A stretch of 64,000 bases of DNA from Suilimivivens sp964393865 (lineage in GTDB: Bacteria; Bacillota; Clostridia; Lachnospirales; Lachnospiraceae), in the NCBI GenBank assembly GCA_964393865.1, contig CAYMUW010000003.1:1-64000 (forward strand). Reading direction: 5' to 3'. Made by a program: the position numbers and the translations under genes. The notes under the pieces were generated by a model. That model was given only the letters and a program-made list of their open reading frames with translations, made no database searches and was not told where the DNA came from. This document shows positions 26,502 through 35,563 of the stretch, in pieces (position 1 is the first letter of the stretch; each line of letters begins with the position of its first letter).

Positions 26502-27461
26502 ATGGCGAAGACAGTCAGTTTTGTAATTCCCTGTTATCGGTCCGAGGAGACATTGCCCGGCGTGATAGAGGAAATTAAAGAAAAGATGAAACAAATGGCG
26601 GACTATGCCTATGAGGTGATTTTGGTGAATGACTGTTCACCGGATCATACCTTTGAGAAAATTAAGGAGCTCTGCCGGGAAAATGATAATATCACAGGAA
26701 TTAATCTGGCAAAAAACTTCGGTCAGCACAGTGCCCTGATGGCAGGATTTCAGTATGCAAAAGGGGATATCGTTGTGTGCCTTGATGATGACGGGCAGAC
26801 CCCTGCGGATGAGGCAGATAAGCTGATAAAGGCTGTTGAAGACGGGGCGGATGTGGCATATGCCAAGTATGTCAGCAAGCATCATTCCGGTTTTCGGAAC
26901 TGGGGCAGTCATGTAAATGAACTAATGACCAGAGTAATGCTGGGGAAACCCAGGGAGTTGTATCTTTCCAGTTATTTTGCAGCCAGAAGATTTGTCATTG
27001 ATGAGGTGGTGAATTATGAATATGCCTACCCTTATGTGATAGGGCTTATTCTCCGCACCACCAGGAATATTGTCAATGTAGAGGTAAAACACCGGGACAG
27101 ATGGGCGGGGGAATCTGGATATACTCTTGGAAAGCTTTTAAATTTGTGGTTTAACGGTTTTACAGCCTTCAGTGTTAAGCCTCTTCGGATTGCAACGGTG
27201 AGCGGCGCAGTCTGTGCGTGTGTGGGATTTTTTTACGGAATATATACTATTATCAAAAAGATATTTATTAATCCACCGGAACTGGTGACAGGCTTTAGTG
27301 CGCTGATGTCAGTGCTGGTATTTATAGGCGGCATGTTGATGCTGATGATGGGAATGGTAGGAGAATATATGGGAAGGATGTATATTTCCATGAACAGGTC
27401 TCCCCAGTATGTGATCCGCGAGGTGGTGTCCAAAGAGGAAGCTTCTAATGAGGAATCATAA
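26502..27461 (+). CDS. Polyprenyl-phosphate glycosyltransferase (GtrB/ArnC/DPM1-like GT2)
   Basis: A 319-residue GT2 enzyme with a catalytic domain at 1-225 (SFVIPCYRSE, NDCSPDHT, LDDDGQTP, NFGQHSALMAGF) and two C-terminal membrane helices at about 230-295. Such proteins transfer a sugar to undecaprenyl phosphate, giving the donor used by GT-C enzymes on the outer face. AGGAGG lies 12 bases before ATG 26502 and three bases before an in-frame TTG at 26493, so either start is possible. It is flanked by GT-C-like genes. Confidence 0.85.
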   Translation: MAKTVSFVIPCYRSEETLPGVIEEIKEKMKQMADYAYEVILVNDCSPDHTFEKIKELCRENDNITGINLAKNFGQHSALMAGFQYAKGDIVVCLDDDGQTPADEADKLIKAVEDGADVAYAKYVSKHHSGFRNWGSHVNELMTRVMLGKPRELYLSSYFAARRFVIDEVVNYEYAYPYVIGLILRTTRNIVNVEVKHRDRWAGESGYTLGKLLNLWFNGFTAFSVKPLRIATVSGAVCACVGFFYGIYTIIKKIFINPPELVTGFSALMSVLVFIGGMLMLMMGMVGEYMGRMYISMNRSPQYVIREVVSKEEASNEES

Positions 27462-29253
27462 TTCAAATAATAAGGAAATGAAAACTCCTATATTGAAAGA
27501 GATATATGCTGCAGTGCTGGCATTTGCGGGCACTTGTGCGCTGCCGTGGATTTTAAAATCCGGCGGCAATGCTTTGGGCTTTACCAACAGCATCCTTTCC
27601 GTATTTGTATTTTTGGGGCTTTTCTGGCTTTTTTACAAGGCTGTTAACGTTTCCTTTTTGGGAGGATGGAAAGGATGGAGGCTGCCGGGAGCTTTCGGCA
27701 CTGCTTTTTCCCTCTGTATGGTGATGGGAACCTGTCTGGACGAGCAGGAAAGCGTCCCCTTTAACAATGTGAGAATGTGGGCAGCGATACTGGTACTGGC
27801 GGTGATTTTCACTTTGCTTACCAGATATTTTTGGGAAAAGTTAATGGAGCTGCGAAAAAGGACAGGCCGGGCATCGGAGGGAAAGGAAGCGGCTGGCAGA
27901 GCTTTTGCCTGGCTTCGTTTTTCAGGAATTATTTTTCTTTTGTATATACCGGTTTTTCTTGCGGTATATCCTGGATTTTTTGTTTATGATGCGCAGGATG
28001 AGCTATTACAGGTGATGACCAGAAGCTTTACCACTCATCATCCCCTTGTCCATGTGCTTTTTCTTGGAGGGATTATTTCCCTTGTTCACAAGCTTACAGG
28101 CTCCTATAATCTGGGGATTGCCTGCTATACCGTCATTCAAATGGGGATTATGGCTGGTATTTTCGGCTGGTGTGTGGGAAAGCTGAAAAGCAGGGGACTT
28201 AAAAAGGGCTATGTGGCGCTTGCTGTCTTATATTTCGGCCTGTGTCCCGTACTGGTAATGTTTTCCTTATGCTCTGCCAAGGATGGACTTTTTGCGGGAA
28301 TGCTGCTTGTTATGGTTGTGCTGTTTTCGGAGCTGCTAAAGGTGCCGGAGGGCTTTATGGCGTCTAAAGGGAAGATGGCGCTTTTGGCAGGTGCAAGCCT
28401 TCTTATGATGCTGCTTCGGCATAACGGAGTGATTGCATTTGTTCTCTCGGCAGCAGTCTTATTGGGATATCTTAGAAAATACTGGAAAAAGCTGTCAGTA
28501 TATCTGGTGCTGGTTTTTGGGGCATATTTGATTGTTCATAATGCACTGACGCTGATTTTGTCGGCGGACGCTTCGGAAAATCAGGAAGTGCTTACAGTGC
28601 CTATCAGTCAGATGGCAAGAGTTTATCAGAATAATAAAGACAGCCTTCCCGAGGAGGAAAAGGAGATCCTATATCGGTATCTCCCTGAGGAGGCGCTAAA
28701 TCAGTATACGCCCAAGGTTTCCGACGGCGTGAAGGTACACTTTAATAATCAGGCATTTGCGAAGGACAAAGGGAGTTTCCTGAAACTGTGGTTTCAGTGG
28801 GGAACCGAAAATCCTTTTACTTATTTGAATGCATGGTTTATGACCGCCTACGGCTTCTGGTATCCTGATACGGTGATTGATGTTTACAGAGGGAATACGG
28901 TTTTTACTTATACTTATGAGGACAGCTCTTACTTTGGATATGAGGTGGAGCAGCCGGGGACAAGGCAGAGTATACTCCCGGGGCTGAATGAAATTTATCG
29001 CAGAATGTCTCTGGAAATTTTTCAGCAGAAGGTTCCGGTGGTGTCCATGTTGTTTTCTCCCGGATTTCTGTTTTGGGTAACAGCCTTTTGTCTGTGCTTT
29101 TGGGCTTATCAGAAACGCATGGAAAAGGTGGTGCCTTATCTTCCGGTGATATGCTGTTATATAACGGTGCTTTTTGGACCTACCTATCTGGTGCGGTATG
29201 TAGTTTATTTTTGGGCAGTCCTGCCGCTTCTTCTGGCGGAATTTGATAATTAA
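27448..29253 (+). CDS. Polytopic membrane protein, DUF6020-like
   Basis: A 601-residue protein with about twelve membrane helices. The loop FLAVYPGFFVYDAQDELLQV followed by TTHHPLVHVLFLGGI resembles a family of uncharacterised Firmicutes and actinobacterial membrane proteins (DUF6020, from memory) with GT-C-like topology. It overlaps the end of the GtrB-like gene, which suggests it uses the polyprenyl-phosphate sugar made there. Confidence 0.65.
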   Translation: MRNHNSNNKEMKTPILKEIYAAVLAFAGTCALPWILKSGGNALGFTNSILSVFVFLGLFWLFYKAVNVSFLGGWKGWRLPGAFGTAFSLCMVMGTCLDEQESVPFNNVRMWAAILVLAVIFTLLTRYFWEKLMELRKRTGRASEGKEAAGRAFAWLRFSGIIFLLYIPVFLAVYPGFFVYDAQDELLQVMTRSFTTHHPLVHVLFLGGIISLVHKLTGSYNLGIACYTVIQMGIMAGIFGWCVGKLKSRGLKKGYVALAVLYFGLCPVLVMFSLCSAKDGLFAGMLLVMVVLFSELLKVPEGFMASKGKMALLAGASLLMMLLRHNGVIAFVLSAAVLLGYLRKYWKKLSVYLVLVFGAYLIVHNALTLILSADASENQEVLTVPISQMARVYQNNKDSLPEEEKEILYRYLPEEALNQYTPKVSDGVKVHFNNQAFAKDKGSFLKLWFQWGTENPFTYLNAWFMTAYGFWYPDTVIDVYRGNTVFTYTYEDSSYFGYEVEQPGTRQSILPGLNEIYRRMSLEIFQQKVPVVSMLFSPGFLFWVTAFCLCFWAYQKRMEKVVPYLPVICCYITVLFGPTYLVRYVVYFWAVLPLLLAEFDN

Positions 29254-29271
29254 AGGCAACTGTGATATACT
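29243..29271 (+). promoter_or_regulatory. Internal promoter before the ligase-like gene
   Basis: TTGATA (29243-29248) and TATACT (29266-29271) are 17 bases apart. They overlap the stop codon of the preceding gene and lie about 30 bases before the next start. Confidence 0.5.
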
Positions 29272-29303
29272 TACCCATGATTTCTGGTAAGGAATGAGGG
29301 AAA

Positions 29304-31829
29304 ATGAAAAAGATACTATATAAAAGTAAAGCAATAGAGAGAATTATTTTGATATTGGCAGCGGTGATATTGGTGTCGCTGTGGCCGATCCGTCTTTTTC
29401 ATGAGACGGTAACGGCTTCGGTGGAATCGCTGAGCGGTATGATGACGGAAAAGGTGGATAATGAGCATACCATTCTTCAAAGCTTTGTGGCACAGTACGA
29501 TCATATGAGCACCATCGATTTGTATTTGGAGCAGGGAACCGTAGGAGAAAGCTTTTATGTCCGCCTTCTGAATGAAGCACAGGTGATGATTGCAGAGGAG
29601 GAAGTGAAGATCGATTCGAATGAGCTTCCGGGCTATGCACGGGTGCTGATTGATGTGGATATGGAAGTGGGACAGCTTTATTATCTGATCGTTCAGGGAA
29701 ATGATTCAGAGGTTTTCCTTGGTTGTGAGATGATATACATGACGGATCTGCCCTATGCCGGGGAGATGTACTATGACAGCAGTGTTGTGGAGGGCGTTAA
29801 TCTGGCTGCCGACTACAATTACAGCGTTCCTTTAAGGAAAGGAAAGGTTGTCCTGTTCGGAGGCATTACCGTTCTTATGGCGGCCCTGCTGATTGTAATT
29901 TGCAGGGCATACTACCGCAAAAAGGACAGGGACAAGCTTATTACCGTGGAACGGGTAGTAAAGTGCGTGGGAAATCCCATTGCCGCTGTGTTTACGGTTG
30001 TCTGTCTGGCAGCGGTGCTTATGGGCGCATGCAGCAAATATATGCTTGACAATACCTTTTTCTTTATCAGTGTGCTGCTTCTTGCCATGATTTTATTTTA
30101 TGCAATTAATCACAACAGAGACGGCCAGCAGCCGGTGTTTACCATGGAGTATCTGAAAAGCCATTTTCAGGATCTGCTCCAGTCTGTTTGCATTGCGGGA
30201 GCAATCGGCGGCTGCTGTGAATATATGGCAGGACTTTATGATATTCATCATGCTATGGCGGAGCGAAAGGAAATGCTTTGGTTTGCTCTTGCCATTATTG
30301 TGATGTTTAAGTGGAAGGAAATTTTTAATTTATATAATCTGGTTTATGTAATCGGGGCGGGAATTGCAGGCTATTTCTACTACCAAAACCAAGTGGCGCT
30401 TTTGGCGGAAAAAACCATTAAAGAGGCGGAAATTCCCTGGAATCTGCAGGTGATCCGCCATACAACGCTGATCGGAATTCTGCTGGGTTTGATTGTGATC
30501 CGCACCGTGATAGGACTTGTGAAAAAGAAGCTTTCCAGACCCGATTTTGTTTATGCAGGACTGCTGTTGGTATTTTTTGCGGCTATCATTATTTTCAGAA
30601 ATGGTAGATGGTGGACGGTGGTAATGGCGGTCAGCTTTACCTTGTTTTATTTAAACTATGGAATGTGGGAGCACAGGGGACGGTTTCTGGTGAATGTGTG
30701 CAGGGGCATTATTCTGCAGTTTATGCTTGCCACCGGCTATGCATTGCTGCACAGGCCTTACACCACCTACAGAACAGCCAGATACCCTCATATATTCCAT
30801 ACGGTGACAACCACAGCCGCTTACCTGACCATTGTGGAGTGTGCTGCTTTTGTCATTCTTCTTGCGAAATTCCGCAAAAGCCGGAAGCTGAAGGATACCT
30901 GGAAGGAGCTGCTTTTATTTGGCGTGGTGAATGCTTATATGCTCTTCACCATGGCCAGAACAGGATTTTTGGCAGTGGGAGTAACCGGAATTTTTGCGAT
31001 CATTGTTATGAGCGGCGGTAAAGGCAGGGAAAAGCTTGCAAACATAGGAAAAACGGTTGGCACTATGGTGCTGACAGTAATCGTGTGCTTCCCCGTAACC
31101 TTTACGGTGCAGAGAACCGTTCCTACGCTGGTCAGTGATCCTTATATGTACGAAATCGAGGATTTCAGGGATGATACGCTTCGGGGAAGAAAGTTAAATT
31201 CCGTAGATTGTATGCGTGTGGGAAGATTTATTGATTTGTTTGCAGATAAAATTTTCGATATTCCGGCAGGAACCTTCGACTTGTACGGAGAGATAGCAGA
31301 GTATGAGAGAACCCACAGCGATCCGGAGGAGGGAGAAAGCGGTGCCATTCAAGAGGTCATTGATATTCCCGGCGTGCTTGAAACGCAGGAATTTGTGGCA
31401 TCCGCGGATTATGTTCCCGAGGAGCTTAAGGAGGAAGAGTCGGATTATACCAACGGAAGGCTGGATATTTTCAGATCCTACATTGAGCAGCTGAACATGA
31501 CAGGGCATGAGGAGATGGGAGCCCTTCTTCAGGACGGCTCCATTGCCACCCATGCGCATAATATTTATTTACAGGTAGCCTATGATCACGGTATTCCGGT
31601 GGGTATCCTGTTTGTTTTGGTTGGACTTGGAACCTTTATAAAAGCATGTATTTATTATAACAGAAAAAAGGATAAAATAACTTATGCAGCTATGCCGGCG
31701 GTGGTTGTGATTTCAGTTGCCGCTGCCGGTATGGTGGAGTGGATATTCCATTTAAGTCATCCCTGCGGTTTGATCCTGATGCTGGTCATCTCGCCGCTTG
31801 TATTTTGTGAAGGACAAAGCTATGAGTGA
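29304..31829 (+). CDS. O-antigen ligase/polymerase-like membrane protein with N-terminal extracytoplasmic domain
   Basis: An 841-residue protein. One membrane helix (about 12-32) is followed by a beta-rich extracytoplasmic domain (about 45-175), then about twelve helices. The WaaL/Wzy_C-type motif HAHNIYLQVAYDHGI lies near residue 750 after a large acidic extracytoplasmic loop. This places it with glycan ligases and polymerases that act on undecaprenyl-linked glycans at the outer face. The N-terminal domain is an unusual addition and could bind glycan. The stop overlaps the next start. Confidence 0.75.
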   Translation: MKKILYKSKAIERIILILAAVILVSLWPIRLFHETVTASVESLSGMMTEKVDNEHTILQSFVAQYDHMSTIDLYLEQGTVGESFYVRLLNEAQVMIAEEEVKIDSNELPGYARVLIDVDMEVGQLYYLIVQGNDSEVFLGCEMIYMTDLPYAGEMYYDSSVVEGVNLAADYNYSVPLRKGKVVLFGGITVLMAALLIVICRAYYRKKDRDKLITVERVVKCVGNPIAAVFTVVCLAAVLMGACSKYMLDNTFFFISVLLLAMILFYAINHNRDGQQPVFTMEYLKSHFQDLLQSVCIAGAIGGCCEYMAGLYDIHHAMAERKEMLWFALAIIVMFKWKEIFNLYNLVYVIGAGIAGYFYYQNQVALLAEKTIKEAEIPWNLQVIRHTTLIGILLGLIVIRTVIGLVKKKLSRPDFVYAGLLLVFFAAIIIFRNGRWWTVVMAVSFTLFYLNYGMWEHRGRFLVNVCRGIILQFMLATGYALLHRPYTTYRTARYPHIFHTVTTTAAYLTIVECAAFVILLAKFRKSRKLKDTWKELLLFGVVNAYMLFTMARTGFLAVGVTGIFAIIVMSGGKGREKLANIGKTVGTMVLTVIVCFPVTFTVQRTVPTLVSDPYMYEIEDFRDDTLRGRKLNSVDCMRVGRFIDLFADKIFDIPAGTFDLYGEIAEYERTHSDPEEGESGAIQEVIDIPGVLETQEFVASADYVPEELKEEESDYTNGRLDIFRSYIEQLNMTGHEEMGALLQDGSIATHAHNIYLQVAYDHGIPVGILFVLVGLGTFIKACIYYNRKKDKITYAAMPAVVVISVAAAGMVEWIFHLSHPCGLILMLVISPLVFCEGQSYE

Positions 31830-33717
31830 AGAAATGAAAAAGCAGAAAAAAACCTTTAATGTAAAACTTTTTTATAGAAGAACCTGTTTGATTGTTTACG
31901 ACATTATCAGCGTTATTTTGGCAAGCTATATAGCGCTTTTGATGCGTTACAGCTTTGAAATGTCGGAGATTCCGGAGCACTTTCTGGGCCCCATCAACAG
32001 ATTCCTTCCCCTGAATGTTGTGATTACGCTGGTGGTTTTGTATCTGTTCCGCATGTACAACAGCCTGTGGGCATTTGCGGGAGAAACAGAGCTTCAAAAT
32101 CTGGTACTGGCAAGCGTGATTTCTTCTCTGCTTCAGGCAGTGGGAATCCAGTTTTTTAAAACGCCGGGACAGCTGGCCGTGCCCAGCAGCTATTATTTTT
32201 TGTATACTTTCCTGCTGATCAGCTTTATTTTTTGCAGCAGATTTTCCTATCGCTTCTTTAGAAGTCTTAAGCATAAGAAGCAGAATAAAAACAACAGCAT
32301 TTCCGTTATGGTAATCGGAGCCGGGGAAGCGGCCAATGTAATTGTAAAGGAAATTATCAACAGTAACTTCTCTACTATGGTGATCCGTTGCATTATTGAT
32401 GATGATCCCGGAAAGTGGGGAAGGTTTATACAGGGCATCAAGGTGGTAGGCGGCAGGGATAAGATTATTGAATGCGCCGATATCTACAGTATCGATGAAA
32501 TTATTGTGGCAATGCCTTCCATCAGCAGGGCAGAGCTTTCTGCAATCCTTGACATTTGCAAGGAGACAAGCTGTAAGCTTCGTTCCCTTCCCGGAATGTA
32601 TCAGCTGGTAAACGGAGAGGTCAGCGTTAGCAAGCTGCGTGATGTGGAAGTAGAGGACCTGCTTGGAAGAGATCCTATTGAAGTAGATATGGATTCTATT
32701 CTGGGCTATGTGAAAGGAAAAAGAGTTTTGGTTACAGGCGGAGGCGGCTCTATCGGAAGTGAGCTGTGCCGGCAGATTGCCTCTCATCAGCCGGCGCTTT
32801 TGATTATTCTTGATATCTATGAAAACAGTGTTTACGATGTGCAGCAGGAGCTTGCCACCAGATATCCGGAGCTGAAAATGGCAGTCCTGATTGCTTCCGT
32901 TCGAAACACCAATCGAATGAATTGGATATTCGAGCATTATAAACCGGAGATCATTTATCACGCCGCCGCTCATAAGCATGTACCGCTTATGGAGGCAAGT
33001 CCCAATGAGGCCATTAAAAATAATGTATTTGGAACATGGAAAACCGCTCAGGCAGCGGCTATGAACGGAGCGCAAAGGTTTGTTATGATTTCCACCGATA
33101 AGGCGGTGAATCCTACCAACATTATGGGAGCCAGCAAGAGAATCTGTGAGATGATTATTCAAACCTTTAACAAGCATTATGATACGGAATTTGTGGCGGT
33201 GCGTTTCGGAAATGTTTTAGGGAGCAACGGAAGCGTAATCCCGTTATTTAAAAAGCAGATTATGTCCGGCGGTCCGGTTACGGTGACCCATCCCGATATT
33301 ATTCGATACTTTATGACCATTCCCGAGGCGGTGTCTTTAGTGCTTCAGGCAGGGGCCTACTGCAAGGGCGGTGAAATTTTTGTGCTGGATATGGGAAAAC
33401 CGGTGAAAATTCTGGATCTGGCAAAGAACCTGATCCGCTTATCCGGCTACCGGGTTGGAGAGGATATCAAGATCGAATTTACGGGCCTTCGTCCCGGTGA
33501 AAAGCTGTATGAGGAGCTTCTTATGGCCGAAGAGGGCCTTACGGAGACCGCAAATAAATTAATTCATATCGGGAAGCCTATAGAAATAGATGAAATGCAG
33601 TTTTTTGTCCAGTTAAAGGAGCTGAAGGAAGCTTCCAAGAATGAAAGCAACGACATCAGACCGCTGGTAAAGGCGATTGTGCCTACCTATCATTACAGCG
33701 ATGAAGAGGGAAAATAA
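31822..33717 (+). CDS. UDP-GlcNAc 4,6-dehydratase, PglF/WbpM/FlaA1-like
   Basis: A 631-residue protein with four N-terminal membrane helices (to about 145), a CoA-binding-like Rossmann domain (IGAGEAAN) and a C-terminal SDR dehydratase with TGGGGSIG (305-312). The active-site tyrosine is replaced by M435 in NIMGASK, with K439: the Met/Lys pattern of WbpM/PglF enzymes. These make UDP-2-acetamido-2,6-dideoxy-4-hexulose with retained configuration, so it should not substitute for PseB. ATG 31822 overlaps the upstream stop. With the next two genes it forms a Pgl-type initiation set. Confidence 0.85.
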   Translation: MSEEMKKQKKTFNVKLFYRRTCLIVYDIISVILASYIALLMRYSFEMSEIPEHFLGPINRFLPLNVVITLVVLYLFRMYNSLWAFAGETELQNLVLASVISSLLQAVGIQFFKTPGQLAVPSSYYFLYTFLLISFIFCSRFSYRFFRSLKHKKQNKNNSISVMVIGAGEAANVIVKEIINSNFSTMVIRCIIDDDPGKWGRFIQGIKVVGGRDKIIECADIYSIDEIIVAMPSISRAELSAILDICKETSCKLRSLPGMYQLVNGEVSVSKLRDVEVEDLLGRDPIEVDMDSILGYVKGKRVLVTGGGGSIGSELCRQIASHQPALLIILDIYENSVYDVQQELATRYPELKMAVLIASVRNTNRMNWIFEHYKPEIIYHAAAHKHVPLMEASPNEAIKNNVFGTWKTAQAAAMNGAQRFVMISTDKAVNPTNIMGASKRICEMIIQTFNKHYDTEFVAVRFGNVLGSNGSVIPLFKKQIMSGGPVTVTHPDIIRYFMTIPEAVSLVLQAGAYCKGGEIFVLDMGKPVKILDLAKNLIRLSGYRVGEDIKIEFTGLRPGEKLYEELLMAEEGLTETANKLIHIGKPIEIDEMQFFVQLKELKEASKNESNDIRPLVKAIVPTYHYSDEEGK

Positions 33718-33740
33718 GCGTAAGGAAGGGATGAACAGGA

Positions 33741-34913
33741 ATGCCGGATAAGAGGATTTATTTATCTTCACCCACCATGCATGGGGAGGAGCAGGAATTT
33801 ATTAAGGAGGCCTTTGATACCAACTGGGTGGCGCCCCTTGGCCCCAATGTAAATAATTTTGAGAAGGAGCTGGCTGAATATGTGCAGGCCGGGCATGCCG
33901 CAGCGTTAAGCGCAGGAACGGCGGCGATTCATCTGGCGCTTAAAATATTGGGGATCGGGGAAGGAGATATTGTGTTTGCCCCCAGTCTGACCTTTAGTGC
34001 AACCTGTAATCCCATTGTGTACGAAAAGGCTACGCCGGTATTTATTGATTCCGAGAGGGATACCTGGAATATGAGTCCGAAAGCCCTTGAAAAAGCGTTT
34101 GAGAAATATCCCAATCCCAAGGCGGTGATCGTGGTGCACCTGTATGGAACGCCTGCGAAGCTGGATGAAATTCTGGCAATCTGCAAAAAGCATCGGGTTA
34201 CGTTGATTGAGGATGCGGCGGAATCACTTAGCAGCACCTATAAGGGTAAACATACGGGAACCTTCGGCAAAATCGGCATTTATTCCTTTAACGGAAATAA
34301 GATTATTACCACTTCCGGCGGCGGCATGCTGGTATCGGAGGATGAGGAGATCACAAGGAAGGCTACCTTCCTTGCCACACAGGCAAGAGACCCTGCCAGA
34401 TATTATCAGCATTCCCAGATCGGATATAATTACAGAATGAGCAATATTACTGCCGGAATAGGAAGAGGGCAGCTGCTTCATTTGGAGGAGCATAAACAGC
34501 TGAAAAAGGCAATTTATAATAGATATAGGGAAGCCTTTGCAGACATGGAGGAAATTACCATGAATCCCTTAAATCCGGATGGGGATGCCAACTGCTGGTT
34601 GTCCTGCGTTACGATTAAAAAGGGCAGCAGTGTAACACCGGATCAAATTATGGATGCTCTGGATGAGGAAAACATAGAGGCCAGACCTATCTGGAAGCCC
34701 ATGCATTTGCAGCCCGTATTTGAAGGCTATGATTTTGTGACGGAATCAGGCTGTAAAAGCGATCTGCCGGCAGGTGAAAAGCCGGAAAGCATATCGGAGG
34801 ATATTTTTAACCGGGGGCTTTGTCTTCCCAGTGATATTAAGAATACGGAAGCAGACATGAAGTTGATTATTGATATCGTAAGAAGCGTTTTTGATAAGAA
34901 GAGGGCTGAATAG
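33741..34913 (+). CDS. UDP-4-amino-sugar transaminase, PglE-like
   Basis: A 390-residue DegT aminotransferase with K187 (SFNGNKIITTSGGGM) as the PLP lysine. The start RIYLSSPTMHGEEQ, FDTNWVAPLGPNVNNFE and ALSAGTAAIHLAL match PglE-type enzymes that aminate the PglF product on the way to N,N'-diacetylbacillosamine. It lies between the PglF-like dehydratase and the PglC-like phosphoglycosyltransferase. It is the third aminotransferase of this family in the locus. Confidence 0.85.
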   Translation: MPDKRIYLSSPTMHGEEQEFIKEAFDTNWVAPLGPNVNNFEKELAEYVQAGHAAALSAGTAAIHLALKILGIGEGDIVFAPSLTFSATCNPIVYEKATPVFIDSERDTWNMSPKALEKAFEKYPNPKAVIVVHLYGTPAKLDEILAICKKHRVTLIEDAAESLSSTYKGKHTGTFGKIGIYSFNGNKIITTSGGGMLVSEDEEITRKATFLATQARDPARYYQHSQIGYNYRMSNITAGIGRGQLLHLEEHKQLKKAIYNRYREAFADMEEITMNPLNPDGDANCWLSCVTIKKGSSVTPDQIMDALDEENIEARPIWKPMHLQPVFEGYDFVTESGCKSDLPAGEKPESISEDIFNRGLCLPSDIKNTEADMKLIIDIVRSVFDKKRAE

Positions 34914-34918
34914 AGGCT

Positions 34919-35563
34919 ATGTATAAACGGTTTGTTAAAAGATTATTGGATATCATCCTGTCCGGCGCTGCACTGGTGATTTTAAGCCCTGTGATAGCAA
35001 TTCTTGCGCTGCTGGTTCGGATCAAATTGGGCAGCCCGGTGATTTTCAAGCAGGAGAGACCGGGGTACCAGACCAGGATTTTCACCTTAAAGAAATTCCG
35101 CACTATGACGGATGAGCGGGATGAGCAGGGAAATCTTCTGCCGGATGCCAGAAGGCTTACCGGATTTGGAAGGCTGCTTCGCAGAACCAGCCTTGACGAG
35201 CTGCCGGAGCTGTGGAACATTTTCTGTGGTGATATGAGCCTGATTGGGCCCAGACCTTTGCTGGTAAGTTATCTGCCCTACTATACGGAAAGGGAGCAGC
35301 TTCGACATACGGTTCGTCCGGGACTTACGGGGCTTGCTCAGGTAAGCGGCAGAAACTTTCTGGAATGGGATAAGCGTCTTGAAAAGGATGCGGAATATGT
35401 GGAGAACTTATCTTTTGGGCTGGATGTTAAAATATTTTTCGCCACCATTAAAGCGGTATTTGTGCATGATGATATTGCGGAGGATACCGATGTCATAGAA
35501 GGCAATTTGGCGGAAATCCGGGCCGCAAAGGAAGAAGAGGTCATATCTTATGGCAGGAATTAA
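34919..35563 (+). CDS. Small monotopic phosphoglycosyltransferase, PglC-like
   Basis: A 214-residue sugar-phosphate transferase that moves a sugar 1-phosphate onto undecaprenyl phosphate and so starts the lipid-linked glycan. It has a re-entrant N-terminal helix (about 8-35), the KFRTM and DELPELWNIFCGDMSLIGPRP motifs with the catalytic Asp-Glu dyad, and RPGLTGLAQVSGRN. It has the minimal PglC size, lacking the extra helices of WbaP. Position after PglF- and PglE-like genes suggests diacetylbacillosamine or a similar sugar as substrate. Confidence 0.9.
   Translation: MYKRFVKRLLDIILSGAALVILSPVIAILALLVRIKLGSPVIFKQERPGYQTRIFTLKKFRTMTDERDEQGNLLPDARRLTGFGRLLRRTSLDELPELWNIFCGDMSLIGPRPLLVSYLPYYTEREQLRHTVRPGLTGLAQVSGRNFLEWDKRLEKDAEYVENLSFGLDVKIFFATIKAVFVHDDIAEDTDVIEGNLAEIRAAKEEEVISYGRN

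Noticed and set aside
31786..33177. Long minus-strand open frame (463 codons) opposite the PglF-like gene
   Set aside because: It is antisense to a gene with clear motifs, has no family resemblance and its composition is what a shadow frame of that gene would give.
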